From contig NZ_NJAG01000019.1 in the NCBI RefSeq assembly GCF_002872335.1, positions 38,041-102,040 on the forward strand: 64,000 nt of DNA, read 5' to 3'. A model generated the notes under the pieces. The model was not told the DNA's origin and ran no database searches. It was given only the letters and a program-made list of their open reading frames with translations. Origin of the DNA: Siphonobacter sp. BAB-5405. Lineage in GTDB: Bacteria > Bacteroidota > Bacteroidia > Cytophagales > Spirosomataceae. Each line of letters opens with the position of its first letter. Within the stretch, counting starts at the first letter, position 1. Made by a program: the position numbers and the translations under genes. Of this stretch, positions 1-9,873 are shown in pieces.

Positions 1-336
1 AGCCCCTGGAACCTTCGAATTTTCGATGTGAACGATTTCATCCCCGTACAAAATGAACTCATCCCCATTCTGCACATCGACATTCATCACTTCGCTATGA
101 TACACCTCTTTCGGGGGAAGCTTAACAATAAGCGAGTCGCCCGCCTTAACTAGGGTGGCAACGATGTTGGGGGTGTTGGTTTTAGGATTCCAAGAACCCT
201 TTGGGTTTCGTCCAAGGGTAACAGCATCAACCTTTTGCTCAAGTGCAACCATCTTTGCTTTCTGCTGCTGATTCTCCTGAACATCCTGTAATTGCTTGCC
301 AGGTTCTTCCTGCTGAATTTTGGCGGATAATTTCAT
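1..336 (-). CDS. Phage tail-region protein, partial (C-terminus outside window)
   Basis: Open frame of 112 codons running off the left edge, starting with ATG inside the stop of the upstream gene (TAATG overlap), which supports coupled translation. The first 40 residues are rich in Gln, Glu and Lys and look like a short coiled coil. The rest is polar and beta-like, with no recognised domain. Position after the tail-tip genes suggests a tail fibre or tip component. That is inference from context only. Confidence 0.6.
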   Translation of the reverse strand, partial: MKLSAKIQQEEPGKQLQDVQENQQQKAKMVALEQKVDAVTLGRNPKGSWNPKTNTPNIVATLVKAGDSLIVKLPPKEVYHSEVMNVDVQNGDEFILYGDEIVHIENSKVPGA

Positions 337-1409
337 TACTTCGTATAGGTTAAAACTTTTTCTAGGGGCAGCCCTGGGGAGTATCGGAACAAGCCGTTAG
401 CCTTGAAATCAATTAGCTTAGGCAAGGGTCCAGACGCGGCACTATCAAACTGTGATTGAGTAGATACCATTTGAAGTGAACCCATTGAACTTTTTGTGAA
501 GAGTAATCGCCACGCTGAGAAACCCTCATGCACGTATTTCCACTCTACCCGATCAGCTACTTCTCTTGTTTCGAAAGGCAGAAATAAGCCTGTTCCTTGT
601 TTGACGAAGTACACGATAACGGCATCCCCTTCATTGATATCAAAACCAAGGTTTTTAAGCGTCAAAAGCCCGTTTTGGTAATCGTACTGGGTCTTCACCA
701 AGGGTTTAGGCAGTTGACCCTCCGGGAAGTAATTGTAGTAGATAATAAAGAGAATCTTCCCCCCCTGCAAGTCAATGTTGTATTCTAACTGCCCTGGCTC
801 CTCAGCCATGATTACTTCATGATCCGGATCTAGAGACTGAATGGCCGCCTGTCCGGTTTCGGTCCGTTGCTGAATAACTTCCAAGGAATAATCAAGCGTG
901 ATTTTATCCTGATCAGTAAGGGGGAAGCCTGCTTTGGTGGGATTAAAGAAGAGTTCGGCTCCGGCCGGAACGTTACTATTTGGCAGAGCTGTAAGCCCAC
1001 CGTCAAAGGAAAAGTATGCGTCCGCGTCTTTCGTAGCGTTGCCAACGTCAAGCCATATACGTTTTGAATTCAGAAACACCCGCACGGGTCCAGTAGACGT
1101 TCCCGCTAGCCCATTTTCAAGGGCGGGCTGCCCGTCCGACACAACTGGCAAAGTCGTTTCCCGCTGGTTATCCTGCGAAGGAATGATCTTGCCGGTGCCA
1201 TCCAATAGATCCTGAATCTCACTGCGACGGGGATATTGTTCAGCCAGGTTTAGCTGTAGCGTGCTGCCATCTTGTGTATGCAGAATAACCTTGCCCTCTT
1301 GATCGAGAACAAGGTCAACGATGGCTTTTTTGATAAGCTGGTTGACTTTGCGACGAAAGCCCTCCCTAAGCGTATCAAAATCCTCAATAAGCGATAGAAT
1401 GAACCCCAT
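336..1409 (-). CDS. Putative tail-tip or fibre protein
   Basis: 357 residues, not recognised. The N-terminus is helical (residues 1-35), followed by a charged linker and a long beta-rich region with many aromatic and Asp residues, as in phage receptor-binding or fibre proteins. It starts 7 bases after the 897-residue tail protein and its TAA overlaps the next ATG, so it belongs to the tail operon. Receptor binding is only a positional guess. Confidence 0.6.
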   Translation of the reverse strand: MGFILSLIEDFDTLREGFRRKVNQLIKKAIVDLVLDQEGKVILHTQDGSTLQLNLAEQYPRRSEIQDLLDGTGKIIPSQDNQRETTLPVVSDGQPALENGLAGTSTGPVRVFLNSKRIWLDVGNATKDADAYFSFDGGLTALPNSNVPAGAELFFNPTKAGFPLTDQDKITLDYSLEVIQQRTETGQAAIQSLDPDHEVIMAEEPGQLEYNIDLQGGKILFIIYYNYFPEGQLPKPLVKTQYDYQNGLLTLKNLGFDINEGDAVIVYFVKQGTGLFLPFETREVADRVEWKYVHEGFSAWRLLFTKSSMGSLQMVSTQSQFDSAASGPLPKLIDFKANGLFRYSPGLPLEKVLTYTK

Positions 1410-1416
1410 GTGAGCG

Positions 1417-4110
1417 TTAGCTGAAGTCGTCGAATCGACATTCTTCCAGTTTTCTTACGTCGTCTGTGGTATTCTCGAAATCCAAGAATGTCCAGTCGGC
1501 GTAATCGCTACACTCGGGCAAAAGAATTGGCGGTTGTGAAGGTACAAACTTTTTCAAGAGTTTAAAATCAACCTGCTCAGAAAGAGGTTTGTACTTCATT
1601 TCCATCACATACCCCGAAACCCGTTCTCCCAGATCATTCGTTACCGTCACGTATCCGTAATTCGTTTCCGGAGTCGCCTTACCCCGTAGTGCCTGCCGGA
1701 TGAGCATAAACGTTTTACGCGACAGGCGTTTACTGAAGTAGACAAATTCGGGAGAGTATTTGGCAATTTGCCCCCTAACCTGCTCTACTGTTACATCGGC
1801 TTTTTCGGTAACAGGTTCATATTCGGTTGCACACGCATCCGAAGCGGATAAAGCCGCTACCAGGTCCCCGTTTTGTTTGGCGTAGCCGTTTTTCAGGATC
1901 TGATCAGGCTTTTTGTACGCAAGGCCAATACTCACTAACGGACCATTCGCCAGCAGCATCCGTTTCGGAGTCAGTCGCAGATTGTAGGCTGTTTCAGGTG
2001 AAATAATACCTGCCACTGATGCAAAGCTTTCGTTTCGCTCACTGGAAGCCGGACTACTGGCAATCGTGATCATCATCTGCGTCTGAGATTCCGGGTTTGG
2101 AGTTCCGTCAATCCAGTACACGTACTTGTTTTCCCAGTTGAGATAGGTTCCCACGGGAGCAGAGCGAACCGCCCCGTCGTTTAATACCTTGAACGTGCCG
2201 CTATTGAGAGGGCTTTGAACTTTTACCAAAGCACCGAGCCGGACATTCGGAAGCTTGGTGACGGTTTTCAGGTAAAATCCGCCCAGGCTTCCGTCCGAGA
2301 TTTCTGCCAGTACGGACATAGTAGAACCCGTGGGCGGGGTCGTACAAACCACGAACAGTTCATCATCTTCCGAGGTGGAATCCGTGGGGGTTTTCTCGAA
2401 TTGTACCCGGCGAACGGATTCGATGCCGTAACCATCCGCCCGGATGGGTGATAGCAGCTCCAATTTATTTGGATCCTTTTGGTAGGGGTCGCCCCCGGCC
2501 AGTGTAGGTAACGTGTACTCGTGAACGGTGCTAAACTCATCCAATCCGTTTAGCCCTTCATCGAAATATTTCTGATACCCGACTTGTACCCGGTTATACA
2601 GCAACTCAGCGGCTGTTTCCTCGGAGTAATCTGAGCATTCGCCCAAGTCGATGATTTCGACGTCGGCGTAGAACTGTTCCCGGGGCAGTAAGCGTATAAT
2701 CTGATTACCCTCTTCGTCATTTGTGTATTCGAATCCAATCCCGTCCCAGGCTTTACAGGCCGTAAGTAAGGTTTTTAGCGTAACTTCCACGCCGTGCTTA
2801 TCCGGTTCGAATTGCCGAATCTGGAAACCGTTCGTGATCATCCGGTTGGCCCCGCAGCCGGCAACGGGTTGTTCAGATGAGGCAAAGGAGTAGTAAGGAG
2901 CCTCCAGTACCTTCGTTTGCCCGGTGATTTGGGTTAGGGTCCTCTCAATCGCATCTTTTAGCCAAACGGCCCGGCAAAGGCTTCCATCTGAATACGTTGA
3001 AGCAATTACCTCTACAGCTGATTTATCGCAACGAACCTTTACGGTCGTAGAGGCCAGCTCGTTCGCATTGTGCTCGAAATGCAGGATACCGTACAGGTAA
3101 GCCCGCCACCCGGCCTTCATGTGAACAATTTCGTCAATAGCTCCCTGCAGGCGAATACCCGTAACGCTGGTACCGCCGCCGCCGCCACTTTGCCGGGTAC
3201 CGATCCGGAGGAACTTCGTGGGTGAAGCCCCCCGCGGCGATTCCGTATCAAGTACTAGAAAAGCGTCCAAAAACCACGAAGTAATTTTCTTGGCACCAAT
3301 CGATACTGCCCGTTTTTTGATTGAAAAATCAACCGTAAAGTCCAGGCTGATTTTGAATCGGTAGTCACCCTCGCTTTCGAACTTGAAAAGATACTCGTCA
3401 AAGTGCACCGGGCCTTCCGAATCAGAAATGCCGAAGGGCTTACCCGCTACGGCTTCCTTGATTTCCGAAACAGAGGGCTCAGACGTATCAAAGGACACCC
3501 ACACGTGCCCGTTCGTATCGCCTTGAAAGGTTTGTTCGGTAAGTTTTTGCGAGGTTACGACCGCCGAGAACTTTTGCTGGATGACTTTTCCGTGCAAGGG
3601 CAAGTCATACACAGGCATCGGATCGATCGCCACCCCATCCAAGGTTTTCGCCTCGAAGAGATTGACCGTGTTTTCCCACCGGGCTTTCACTTTTTCATGC
3701 AGGGTATCCCGCTCAATTTCACAAGTTACTATATAGTCCTTCCGAGCACGGGTAGCCAGGTTCAGGCGGTACCGGTATTCCACTACGTGAACGATTTGAC
3801 TAGGTGGAAGCGTCGTCACTTCCAAGAAAATCTGACCGTCTGGACCATCGACCTTATACACGTCTTCGATCAATCCCCGTCCAGCTGAACAGGTGAAAGC
3901 GAGTTCTGTTTCACCGTCCGTGTAATCGAAGTTGAAACCGTGCCAATCTGTGTCGCGTTTCGCAGTCAGTTCGAGTTCATCCCAGTGAGCGGGTTCGTCG
4001 ATGTACACGATATCATCGTTGTGTACCAAACGGAAGTATACCGGCAATTCCTCCCGAAGTGCCGGTATTTCAACGGTAGTACCGTTATCCGCGTAGATTG
4101 AATCGGTCAT
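1417..4110 (-). CDS. Large tail-associated protein (tip or baseplate-hub candidate)
   Basis: 897 residues encoded directly downstream of the tape measure gene, overlapping its 3' end by 26 bases. In long-tailed phages this slot usually holds the distal tail and tail-associated hub proteins, and the size fits. The sequence is mixed beta-rich with no peptidase or lysozyme motif that I can see. A short Gly-rich run lies near residue 310. The product name rests on size and position. Confidence 0.7.
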   Translation of the reverse strand: MTDSIYADNGTTVEIPALREELPVYFRLVHNDDIVYIDEPAHWDELELTAKRDTDWHGFNFDYTDGETELAFTCSAGRGLIEDVYKVDGPDGQIFLEVTTLPPSQIVHVVEYRYRLNLATRARKDYIVTCEIERDTLHEKVKARWENTVNLFEAKTLDGVAIDPMPVYDLPLHGKVIQQKFSAVVTSQKLTEQTFQGDTNGHVWVSFDTSEPSVSEIKEAVAGKPFGISDSEGPVHFDEYLFKFESEGDYRFKISLDFTVDFSIKKRAVSIGAKKITSWFLDAFLVLDTESPRGASPTKFLRIGTRQSGGGGGTSVTGIRLQGAIDEIVHMKAGWRAYLYGILHFEHNANELASTTVKVRCDKSAVEVIASTYSDGSLCRAVWLKDAIERTLTQITGQTKVLEAPYYSFASSEQPVAGCGANRMITNGFQIRQFEPDKHGVEVTLKTLLTACKAWDGIGFEYTNDEEGNQIIRLLPREQFYADVEIIDLGECSDYSEETAAELLYNRVQVGYQKYFDEGLNGLDEFSTVHEYTLPTLAGGDPYQKDPNKLELLSPIRADGYGIESVRRVQFEKTPTDSTSEDDELFVVCTTPPTGSTMSVLAEISDGSLGGFYLKTVTKLPNVRLGALVKVQSPLNSGTFKVLNDGAVRSAPVGTYLNWENKYVYWIDGTPNPESQTQMMITIASSPASSERNESFASVAGIISPETAYNLRLTPKRMLLANGPLVSIGLAYKKPDQILKNGYAKQNGDLVAALSASDACATEYEPVTEKADVTVEQVRGQIAKYSPEFVYFSKRLSRKTFMLIRQALRGKATPETNYGYVTVTNDLGERVSGYVMEMKYKPLSEQVDFKLLKKFVPSQPPILLPECSDYADWTFLDFENTTDDVRKLEECRFDDFS

Positions 4111-7100
4111 TCAAATATCTGGTTCGGGTGTTTTTACGACGGATGAAGCGTTGTACCCCTCGCTCATCGAAGTGCGTTTCATGAATCGGTAGGTCTGCGA
4201 TTTGCTCACCCAATGCCGCACCAATCGCCCGCTCATCAATGTGGGCGGAACTTTGCTGTTGTACGTAGATCGCTTCACCAAGGCGGGCCTGATGAAGTCT
4301 ACCCGCCATCGACCCGTTGACCTGGGCATCGTGGAGGATTCGTTGCGTTTCCGCTGCGGTGTAGATCGTATCCCCCCGGTTTAGGTGGGCAACGGTTGGA
4401 CGGTCGTAGTAGAAGTACTTGCCCTGGGACTTGCGAAGCTCCGGACCTTTTTCGCCGACGAGGGCCGGACCTTCCGGAGCATTTTTCGTACCTACTGCGT
4501 ACGCGGGTAGCGGTTTCGCGAGTACCAACGCCGCTTGGATGGCTCCCTGAGCAATCGCGTACCCGGCGAAAGGTTGACCGCCCGTAATCGGAAACTGGGC
4601 GATGGCCTTTGATACGGCGATGGCGGTATTGGCTACAATCTGGAGCAACGCAGCGGCCCGGTCCGCTCGGGCCTGTTTCATCCGAATTTCAGATTGTTGC
4701 TTAGAAAACTCCTCCTCAATACGCTTCTGAGCGTCTTTGTTGTCACCTGCCAGTTCCAACTCCCGCGATTTCTGTTTGTCCAGGTTAGCCAGATCCCGAT
4801 CGCGATACGCATTATTGATTTCGAAAATGGCACTACCGAACTCCGCGGCGAGTTGGATACCCTGCTCCAAAGATTCCTGACGTCTACGGGCCTCCTCTTC
4901 GATCAGATGTTTCTTGTACTCGTACTCATCCCGTGCCAGTTTTGCCCGATCGTTTTTGCCAGCTAATTCCCACTGATAAACTTGCTTGAGGTGGCTTTGA
5001 AGTTCATTCCGCTCCGCTTCTTTTAGGAAAATATAGGAATCGAGCTCCCGGTTAAGTTGGCCTGATTCCTGCTGATATTCCATATAGGTCGTCGCCTGTT
5101 GCTCCGACCGTTTGGAAAGCCGATTCGACAAACCGCCCCCGGGCAGAATCGTCGTTTTTGCGTTTTCTTCAAACGTCTTGTAATCGCCGAGAAGATCCTT
5201 CTGAATTTTCCGCACGGCGGCCAGAAACCCGCCGCTTTGGATGAATTTGCGAAACTTCTCCCCGTCCTTCAGAGCCTGCCCCAGTACGGTATCAGTATCG
5301 TACTGCATGGGTTTTAACCAGGGCATTTTATTACGAAACGTCTCCTCGATTTTCTTCAGTAGGGATTTGGCCTTCTGATTTCCTTTCGTTAGCTCCGCTT
5401 CAATACCCGGAATGCTTTTCTTCAGGCGTTCCCGGAGCGATTCCAGCAGGTCGTCATTGTCCGCACCAAGAATGTTCTTCTGTAGTTCCTCCTGAGCATC
5501 TTTTACGTACCCTTCGATGAGTTTGAACTGATCCCTGATTTCCTTCTGACGAGCAGCGGCGGCTTTCTTACCGGAGTTGTCCGTTTTTTTACCGTACAGT
5601 AACTCATTAAGCTCCGTTTTCAAAGACGAAAGGTTGAGCCGGGCTACCTCGCCCTTGGAAAGAGTATTGTAGAGTTGCAGGATCTCTTCCCGGGCACCTT
5701 TCAAGGCTTTCGTCTGGTCTTTGGTGAGTTCCGCCTTGCCGTTCTTGCCAATGAGGGCGTTCGGAATGGCGTCGATCTGCTCCCGGACGGAAGTAACGAG
5801 TTTATCCGGCGTTGCTTTATCCAAAGGCTTACCTAGGGCGGGTATCCTGCTCACTGTTTCCTTGTGTATCCGGTTGGCTTTGATCAGACCATTCGAGTAT
5901 GAATCCAAGGTTGATTTTGCCTCAGCTAAATCCTTACGGGCCTTATTGATATTCTCGCTCCAAATACGGTACGACTTCCCGCCATCATTCCAGGTATCCT
6001 TATAGCCCTTCTGGAGCTTGTCAACCGTTTTCTGCAAATCCGCAACTCTGGTCCGTTGAACCTCAATCGCACGGGTTTGTGTCTTGATGAATTTTTCCTG
6101 CTCTTGGGCTGAGGAGCCGGCAAAGTCCGTAACACGTTGTTCGCGGGCTTCCCTACTGGCCAGTTGTTGATAGGAAGTGTTAGCCAGACCAAACGTATTG
6201 AAGGTCATCATATCGGCCGTAGCCCGCCCAGCCATTTCAAGAATGCCCTTGGTTCCCCCGTATTTGTTAGCCAGCCGGAAAACCTCGAAAGTCTTAGCGA
6301 TGTTACCATTCAGCACGGCGAAGAAATTACTGACAGCCCCGGTTTTGTTGAACTCCGCTAGAAAGAGTTGAAAATTAGTCTTCACTACCTGCCAGGATCC
6401 GGAGATAGTTTTCAAGTTCTCCTGAGCCTTGTTTCCGGTGATCTTCTCCAGCTCGGCTGCAACCTTGGGTAGTACGTCCTCAGCCAGCAGCTCCCCGTTC
6501 TCCATCATCTTCATGAGTTCTCGCTGAGAAACACCCATAGCATCCGCGAAAGTCTTCATGGCCCCAGGCATGGCATCACCTAACTGACCTTTCAACTCTT
6601 CGGCCTGGATGGTACCCTTACTCATCATGTCTCCCAAAGCCTTCATGGCCCGGGAGAGCTCCTCGGCACTGGCTCCGTTGGCAGCAAAGTTGGACGTAAA
6701 GGCTGTAAATACGCGTCGAGCCTTATCCCCTTCGATGGCCGTTCCCCGCGTGGCTCCCGTAAACTTGCGAATCGCGTCGGTTGTTTCGTTCAGGTTTACC
6801 CCGTAGGACTTCGCCAGACCGCGTGCCGTGGTAAGATTCTTATTCAGCTCAACCGTGGATGACGAGGCGTTTTTCAAAGCTACTTCCTGTCGGTGCATGG
6901 TATCGATGATCTCGATACCGCCCGCAATACCTCTGATAACTGCATCGACAGAAAGATATCCAGCCGCTGCCCCAACGAGCTGACTGCGAATACCTTCCAG
7001 GGAGGATTTGTAATTCCCTACGTTACGCGTATGAACGCCCATTGTGGCGTCCATTGCTTTCAGGGCCTTATCGTTCTTCTGAATCTGCTCCTGAAGTAGT

Positions 7101-7717
7101 ACGGCCTGCCGGTTATTGGTGTTGATAGCACCCGTAGCGGCATTGAACGCGTCTGGAAGGCTCCGAAGGTTCTTGCGGAGTTGGTTGGTTTGTTGGGAAA
7201 GCTTGGTGTAACTGCGATCGGCAGAATCGAGCTGCGTTTTCGCCGCTTTGAGAACCGTACTTTGCAGGGTGATAGCTCCAGACGTAGTTCGAACCTGATC
7301 GGCTATACGTTTCTGCTCAGCCGCAAAGTTTTCACTTTTGGGATCGAGTTGATTGTATTGCCGTTCCAACTCTTTCATTACGCCTTTCAGCTGGTCGATA
7401 CTATGCTTATTGGCATTGTACGTACTGGTCAGCAATTCGGCGTACTGGGAGTTTTGCTTGATTCTCGTACCAGTACGATCCAGTTCACTACCTAGCTCTT
7501 TTAGCTTTGTGACGGATTCACCGGGCATGACGTCGAGACCACGAAGGGCATTCGTGGTCTGAATGGCGTTCTTACGTAGCTGATCGTTTGAATTCTTGAG
7601 ACGATCGAGCCACTTTTCTTGCGACTGACCAAAACGGTCTAACAGTCGCTCCAGATTATTGAGCTGTTTTTCGTAACCAGGGAAATCAAAGAAATCCCCG
7701 TGGTTCAAAATGGACAT
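4085..7717 (-). CDS. Tail tape measure protein
   Basis: 1,210 residues, the largest gene of the prophage. It sets tail length and is packed inside the tail tube. The N-terminal 230 residues are coiled coil. Residues about 330-450 carry the hallmark tape-measure domain, with motifs such as MSKGTIQAEELKGQLGDAMP and a following MKMMENGELLAED. The middle is long alternating coiled coil with a hydrophobic segment near residues 1,020-1,080. The C-terminus has the usual GPALVGEKGPEL motif. It lies downstream of the frameshifted chaperone pair, as in other siphoviruses. Confidence 0.95.
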   Translation of the reverse strand: MSILNHGDFFDFPGYEKQLNNLERLLDRFGQSQEKWLDRLKNSNDQLRKNAIQTTNALRGLDVMPGESVTKLKELGSELDRTGTRIKQNSQYAELLTSTYNANKHSIDQLKGVMKELERQYNQLDPKSENFAAEQKRIADQVRTTSGAITLQSTVLKAAKTQLDSADRSYTKLSQQTNQLRKNLRSLPDAFNAATGAINTNNRQAVLLQEQIQKNDKALKAMDATMGVHTRNVGNYKSSLEGIRSQLVGAAAGYLSVDAVIRGIAGGIEIIDTMHRQEVALKNASSSTVELNKNLTTARGLAKSYGVNLNETTDAIRKFTGATRGTAIEGDKARRVFTAFTSNFAANGASAEELSRAMKALGDMMSKGTIQAEELKGQLGDAMPGAMKTFADAMGVSQRELMKMMENGELLAEDVLPKVAAELEKITGNKAQENLKTISGSWQVVKTNFQLFLAEFNKTGAVSNFFAVLNGNIAKTFEVFRLANKYGGTKGILEMAGRATADMMTFNTFGLANTSYQQLASREAREQRVTDFAGSSAQEQEKFIKTQTRAIEVQRTRVADLQKTVDKLQKGYKDTWNDGGKSYRIWSENINKARKDLAEAKSTLDSYSNGLIKANRIHKETVSRIPALGKPLDKATPDKLVTSVREQIDAIPNALIGKNGKAELTKDQTKALKGAREEILQLYNTLSKGEVARLNLSSLKTELNELLYGKKTDNSGKKAAAARQKEIRDQFKLIEGYVKDAQEELQKNILGADNDDLLESLRERLKKSIPGIEAELTKGNQKAKSLLKKIEETFRNKMPWLKPMQYDTDTVLGQALKDGEKFRKFIQSGGFLAAVRKIQKDLLGDYKTFEENAKTTILPGGGLSNRLSKRSEQQATTYMEYQQESGQLNRELDSYIFLKEAERNELQSHLKQVYQWELAGKNDRAKLARDEYEYKKHLIEEEARRRQESLEQGIQLAAEFGSAIFEINNAYRDRDLANLDKQKSRELELAGDNKDAQKRIEEEFSKQQSEIRMKQARADRAAALLQIVANTAIAVSKAIAQFPITGGQPFAGYAIAQGAIQAALVLAKPLPAYAVGTKNAPEGPALVGEKGPELRKSQGKYFYYDRPTVAHLNRGDTIYTAAETQRILHDAQVNGSMAGRLHQARLGEAIYVQQQSSAHIDERAIGAALGEQIADLPIHETHFDERGVQRFIRRKNTRTRYLNDRFNLRG

Positions 7718-7770
7718 ATTCGCCTAAAGGATTTTAGGCGGGCAAGTGTTGGCAGACGTGAAGTTAAGGA

Positions 7771-8088
7771 TTATTTCTTATCGGAACTCAGAGCGATTCC
7801 TTCGGGTAAGTCATTCAGGGAGATAGAGGCTAGTAGCGGCTCGGAAAGTTCTCTGTAATCTTCGGGGCTAATCTCCCCGGCATTGTACATTTCTTCGATC
7901 TGACGCAAATGATCGGCCATTTGTGCCTTGATAATCTCACGCTTTGCCATGGCATTGAGTTCAATGCTACGGTTGATAATTTCCTGATTGCTCCGAACGA
8001 TTTCCTCGTTGGAAGGAGCCTTTTTCTTCAGGTAAATGGCAAAGAGAACAAAGGCGACGAATACTCCTAATGCAAAGGCTGTGAACAT
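7771..8088 (-). CDS. Small single-pass membrane protein with coiled coil
   Basis: About 105 residues from the ATG at 8,088. An upstream TTG at 8,103 is a less likely start. The first 25 residues form one strongly hydrophobic helix, followed by KKK and a charged helical tail. It sits between tail assembly genes and the tape measure gene. Function unknown; a membrane-anchored helper or a lysis-related protein are both possible. Confidence 0.7.
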   Translation of the reverse strand: MFTAFALGVFVAFVLFAIYLKKKAPSNEEIVRSNQEIINRSIELNAMAKREIIKAQMADHLRQIEEMYNAGEISPEDYRELSEPLLASISLNDLPEGIALSSDKK

Positions 8089-8107
8089 GCCCCGAAGATA
8101 CAAAAAA

Positions 8108-8914
8108 TCAGCAGTAATTCAGAGCCGTAAAGTCATCATCGTACACTTCACATTCAGAATTTACATAAGTGGTAGTCAGGCTGGTATTCAGTTTCAAACC
8201 GGACTTGAAACTAACCCGTTTGCCAGCGATGTAAAGTTCATCACATTCCAGCATAACAGCCAACGCCCGACAGTTATCGGGTTCGGTTTCCAGAAAATTA
8301 ATCTTGTAAAACCAACGGGGAAAACTCTTGAAATTACGCGTACGGCCCGTAGTAGCTTCCCGGTACACCTCCTTGTCGTGTTCGGGTTGCTGATCGGTCA
8401 GGTTACATTTCAACCGAAAGGCCTGTCGATAATCGACAGGCAGGTATGGCCAGTAGAAATCAAGCAATTTGTTTGGGCTCTTGAAGGAAAATACCCGACT
8501 GTAGCGTTCGGCGTCGGCCGTAGCCATAACCTCGACTACATTACTGTACAAATTCCCGGATTTGATACGGTAAACGCCCGGCTTAACATTGCCCGAAAGG
8601 GAAAAGGAGCCGTACCCATGCTTACCCGCCAAAAAGGTTATTTCTGAAAGCGTGTGATTAACGCCGCCGACCTCTACTCCCGCCCCATTGAGTAACTTCC
8701 AATCGCCCGCGGGCATGGTTGCCGCGTTTACATAGTAGTAGTACGTTTCGCCCGGGACAAGTACGACCAACGCGGGTCCTTCTTTTGGCTTACCATCCCC
8801 AATGAATGGACGGGGCAACAGGCCGCTTTCGGGACCTGGTTGATTAAACCACCGTAAAAAATTATTCTGATTTAGCATGAGGCTTGCGTTGTTCGAATTG
8901 TTGGATTCGGGCAT
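8108..8914 (-). CDS. Phage tail-region protein, unknown function
   Basis: 268 residues, not recognised. The sequence is beta-rich, with a domain at about residues 50-150 that resembles an immunoglobulin-like fold (many Gly, Val and Tyr; a GVYRIKSGNLYSNVVEV strand pair) and Cys-containing strands near the C-terminus. Its start overlaps the end of the frameshifted chaperone extension by 53 bases. It is a plausible tail structural protein by position. Confidence 0.65.
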   Translation of the reverse strand: MPESNNSNNASLMLNQNNFLRWFNQPGPESGLLPRPFIGDGKPKEGPALVVLVPGETYYYYVNAATMPAGDWKLLNGAGVEVGGVNHTLSEITFLAGKHGYGSFSLSGNVKPGVYRIKSGNLYSNVVEVMATADAERYSRVFSFKSPNKLLDFYWPYLPVDYRQAFRLKCNLTDQQPEHDKEVYREATTGRTRNFKSFPRWFYKINFLETEPDNCRALAVMLECDELYIAGKRVSFKSGLKLNTSLTTTYVNSECEVYDDDFTALNYC

Positions 8915-9218
8915 AAAACTCGAAAATGCTCAGTTCCTTGGGTTCTTTACACCCGTTTTCTTCCAAGGCGGCACAGGTACGGGCAAATGACTTTTCCAGA
9001 TCGATGATGAAGTTATCCGGATTGCGAGGGTCGAAGCTTGGCGGCTCAGTCAGTTCAGAATAAGTCAGCATGGCCGCTTTGTGCCGCTTTTCGTTATCGG
9101 GCGTAGGATCGGCGTAGAATTCACCCTGACAAATCAGCGAATACCGCAGGGCATCCCTGCTAACGGCATCCCCTATTCCGAACCATCCGGGGAAAGATCG
9201 GTCCAGCTCAGTTTGAAG
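8862..9218 (-). CDS. Tail assembly chaperone, -1 frameshift extension (T-like)
   Basis: This frame is open from the slippery run at 9,218 through to the stop at 8,862 (118 residues) and is exactly the -1 frame relative to the upstream chaperone gene. Between 9,218 and its first ATG at 9,071 there are 49 sense codons and no stop, so it can be read as a C-terminal extension of that gene. In lambda the same arrangement makes gpG and gpG-T, chaperones that load the tape measure protein. An independent 69-residue product from the ATG at 9,071 cannot be excluded. Confidence 0.75.
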   Translation of the reverse strand, partial: LQTELDRSFPGWFGIGDAVSRDALRYSLICQGEFYADPTPDNEKRHKAAMLTYSELTEPPSFDPRNPDNFIIDLEKSFARTCAALEENGCKEPKELSIFEFYARIQQFEQRKPHAKSE

Positions 9219-9625
9219 TTTTTTTTTAAATCCGTCGCCAGTTTATCAGCATCAGCAGCGGTAAACCCCCATTCTGACATCTTATCCCGGAGCTTCATAA
9301 GCGTTTCTTCATCCCGCTTGCGAAAGGGCATCCCATCCACTTCAGCGGCTAAGCACAAAAGGGCCATACTACTCATGTCCATTCCTCCCAGGAACTGATA
9401 CAGGCCGAAATACATATTCCGTAGTTCGGTTTCTACTGCCTCCGTATTGCCCGACGCCAGGTGATTCAAGGCCGAAGCAATGCGATCATTGTAATTGCCC
9501 AGGTTATCGACCGTGAAGGCCGCCGCCGCAGCGTAGCGTTCATGAAGTTTGTAGATGGCGATCGGCGTTTCAAAGATCGAGTCGTAGAACGCTACGCTGT
9601 GACCGCCCATAGGGATCGTTTTCAT
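9173..9625 (-). CDS. Tail assembly chaperone (G-like), zero frame
   Basis: 150 residues from the ATG at 9,625, which overlaps the upstream TGA (ATGA). Mostly helical, as tail assembly chaperones are. Codons 133-136 read TTA AAA AAA AAC, giving A AAA AAC slippage in frame. A -1 shift there makes a 254-residue fusion with the next frame. The chaperone call rests on size, position upstream of the tape measure gene and the frameshift architecture, not on sequence similarity I could confirm. Confidence 0.75.
   Translation of the reverse strand: MKTIPMGGHSVAFYDSIFETPIAIYKLHERYAAAAAFTVDNLGNYNDRIASALNHLASGNTEAVETELRNMYFGLYQFLGGMDMSSMALLCLAAEVDGMPFRKRDEETLMKLRDKMSEWGFTAADADKLATDLKKNFKLSWTDLSPDGSE
9218..9230 (-). 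other. Programmed -1 ribosomal frameshift site
   Basis: On the minus strand this reads TTTAAAAAAAAAC. Both T TTA AAA and A AAA AAC fit the X XXY YYZ slippery heptamer in the zero frame of the chaperone gene. The -1 frame that follows is open for 118 codons. Confidence 0.75.
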
Positions 9626-9873
9626 ATTCCGCGTTTTAAGATCATGAGAAAAGGGGTACCGAAAGCGGCTCCGGCCAGAGCTGCAGGAAGGATCAACAGG
9701 GGCGGGATCACAAAGAGCAAGATCAAGCAATTAAGCCAGAAACTCTGGCAGTACATACAGCGAAACACCTGCCAGCCCGTTTGCTGATAGGCCCAATCGG
9801 AGAGTTCCCATTTACCGCAAACGAATAAAACCCCGACGACTACGAGGCTTACAAAGATGACGTCATTCAACAT
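9622..9873 (-). CDS. Small membrane protein with CxxCxSFW motif
   Basis: 83 residues with two hydrophobic segments (about 4-20 and 45-72). Between them is CMYCQSFW, like the CxxCxxFW signature of small DUF1360-type membrane proteins. Starts overlap neighbours on both sides by a few bases, so it is part of the head-tail operon. Its role in a virion assembly operon is unclear. Confidence 0.7.
   Translation of the reverse strand: MLNDVIFVSLVVVGVLFVCGKWELSDWAYQQTGWQVFRCMYCQSFWLNCLILLFVIPPLLILPAALAGAAFGTPFLMILKRGI

Noticed and set aside
8036..8647. 203-codon plus-strand frame
   Set aside because: It lies antisense to tail genes that have coupled starts and expected sizes; the plus frame has no start context or motif.
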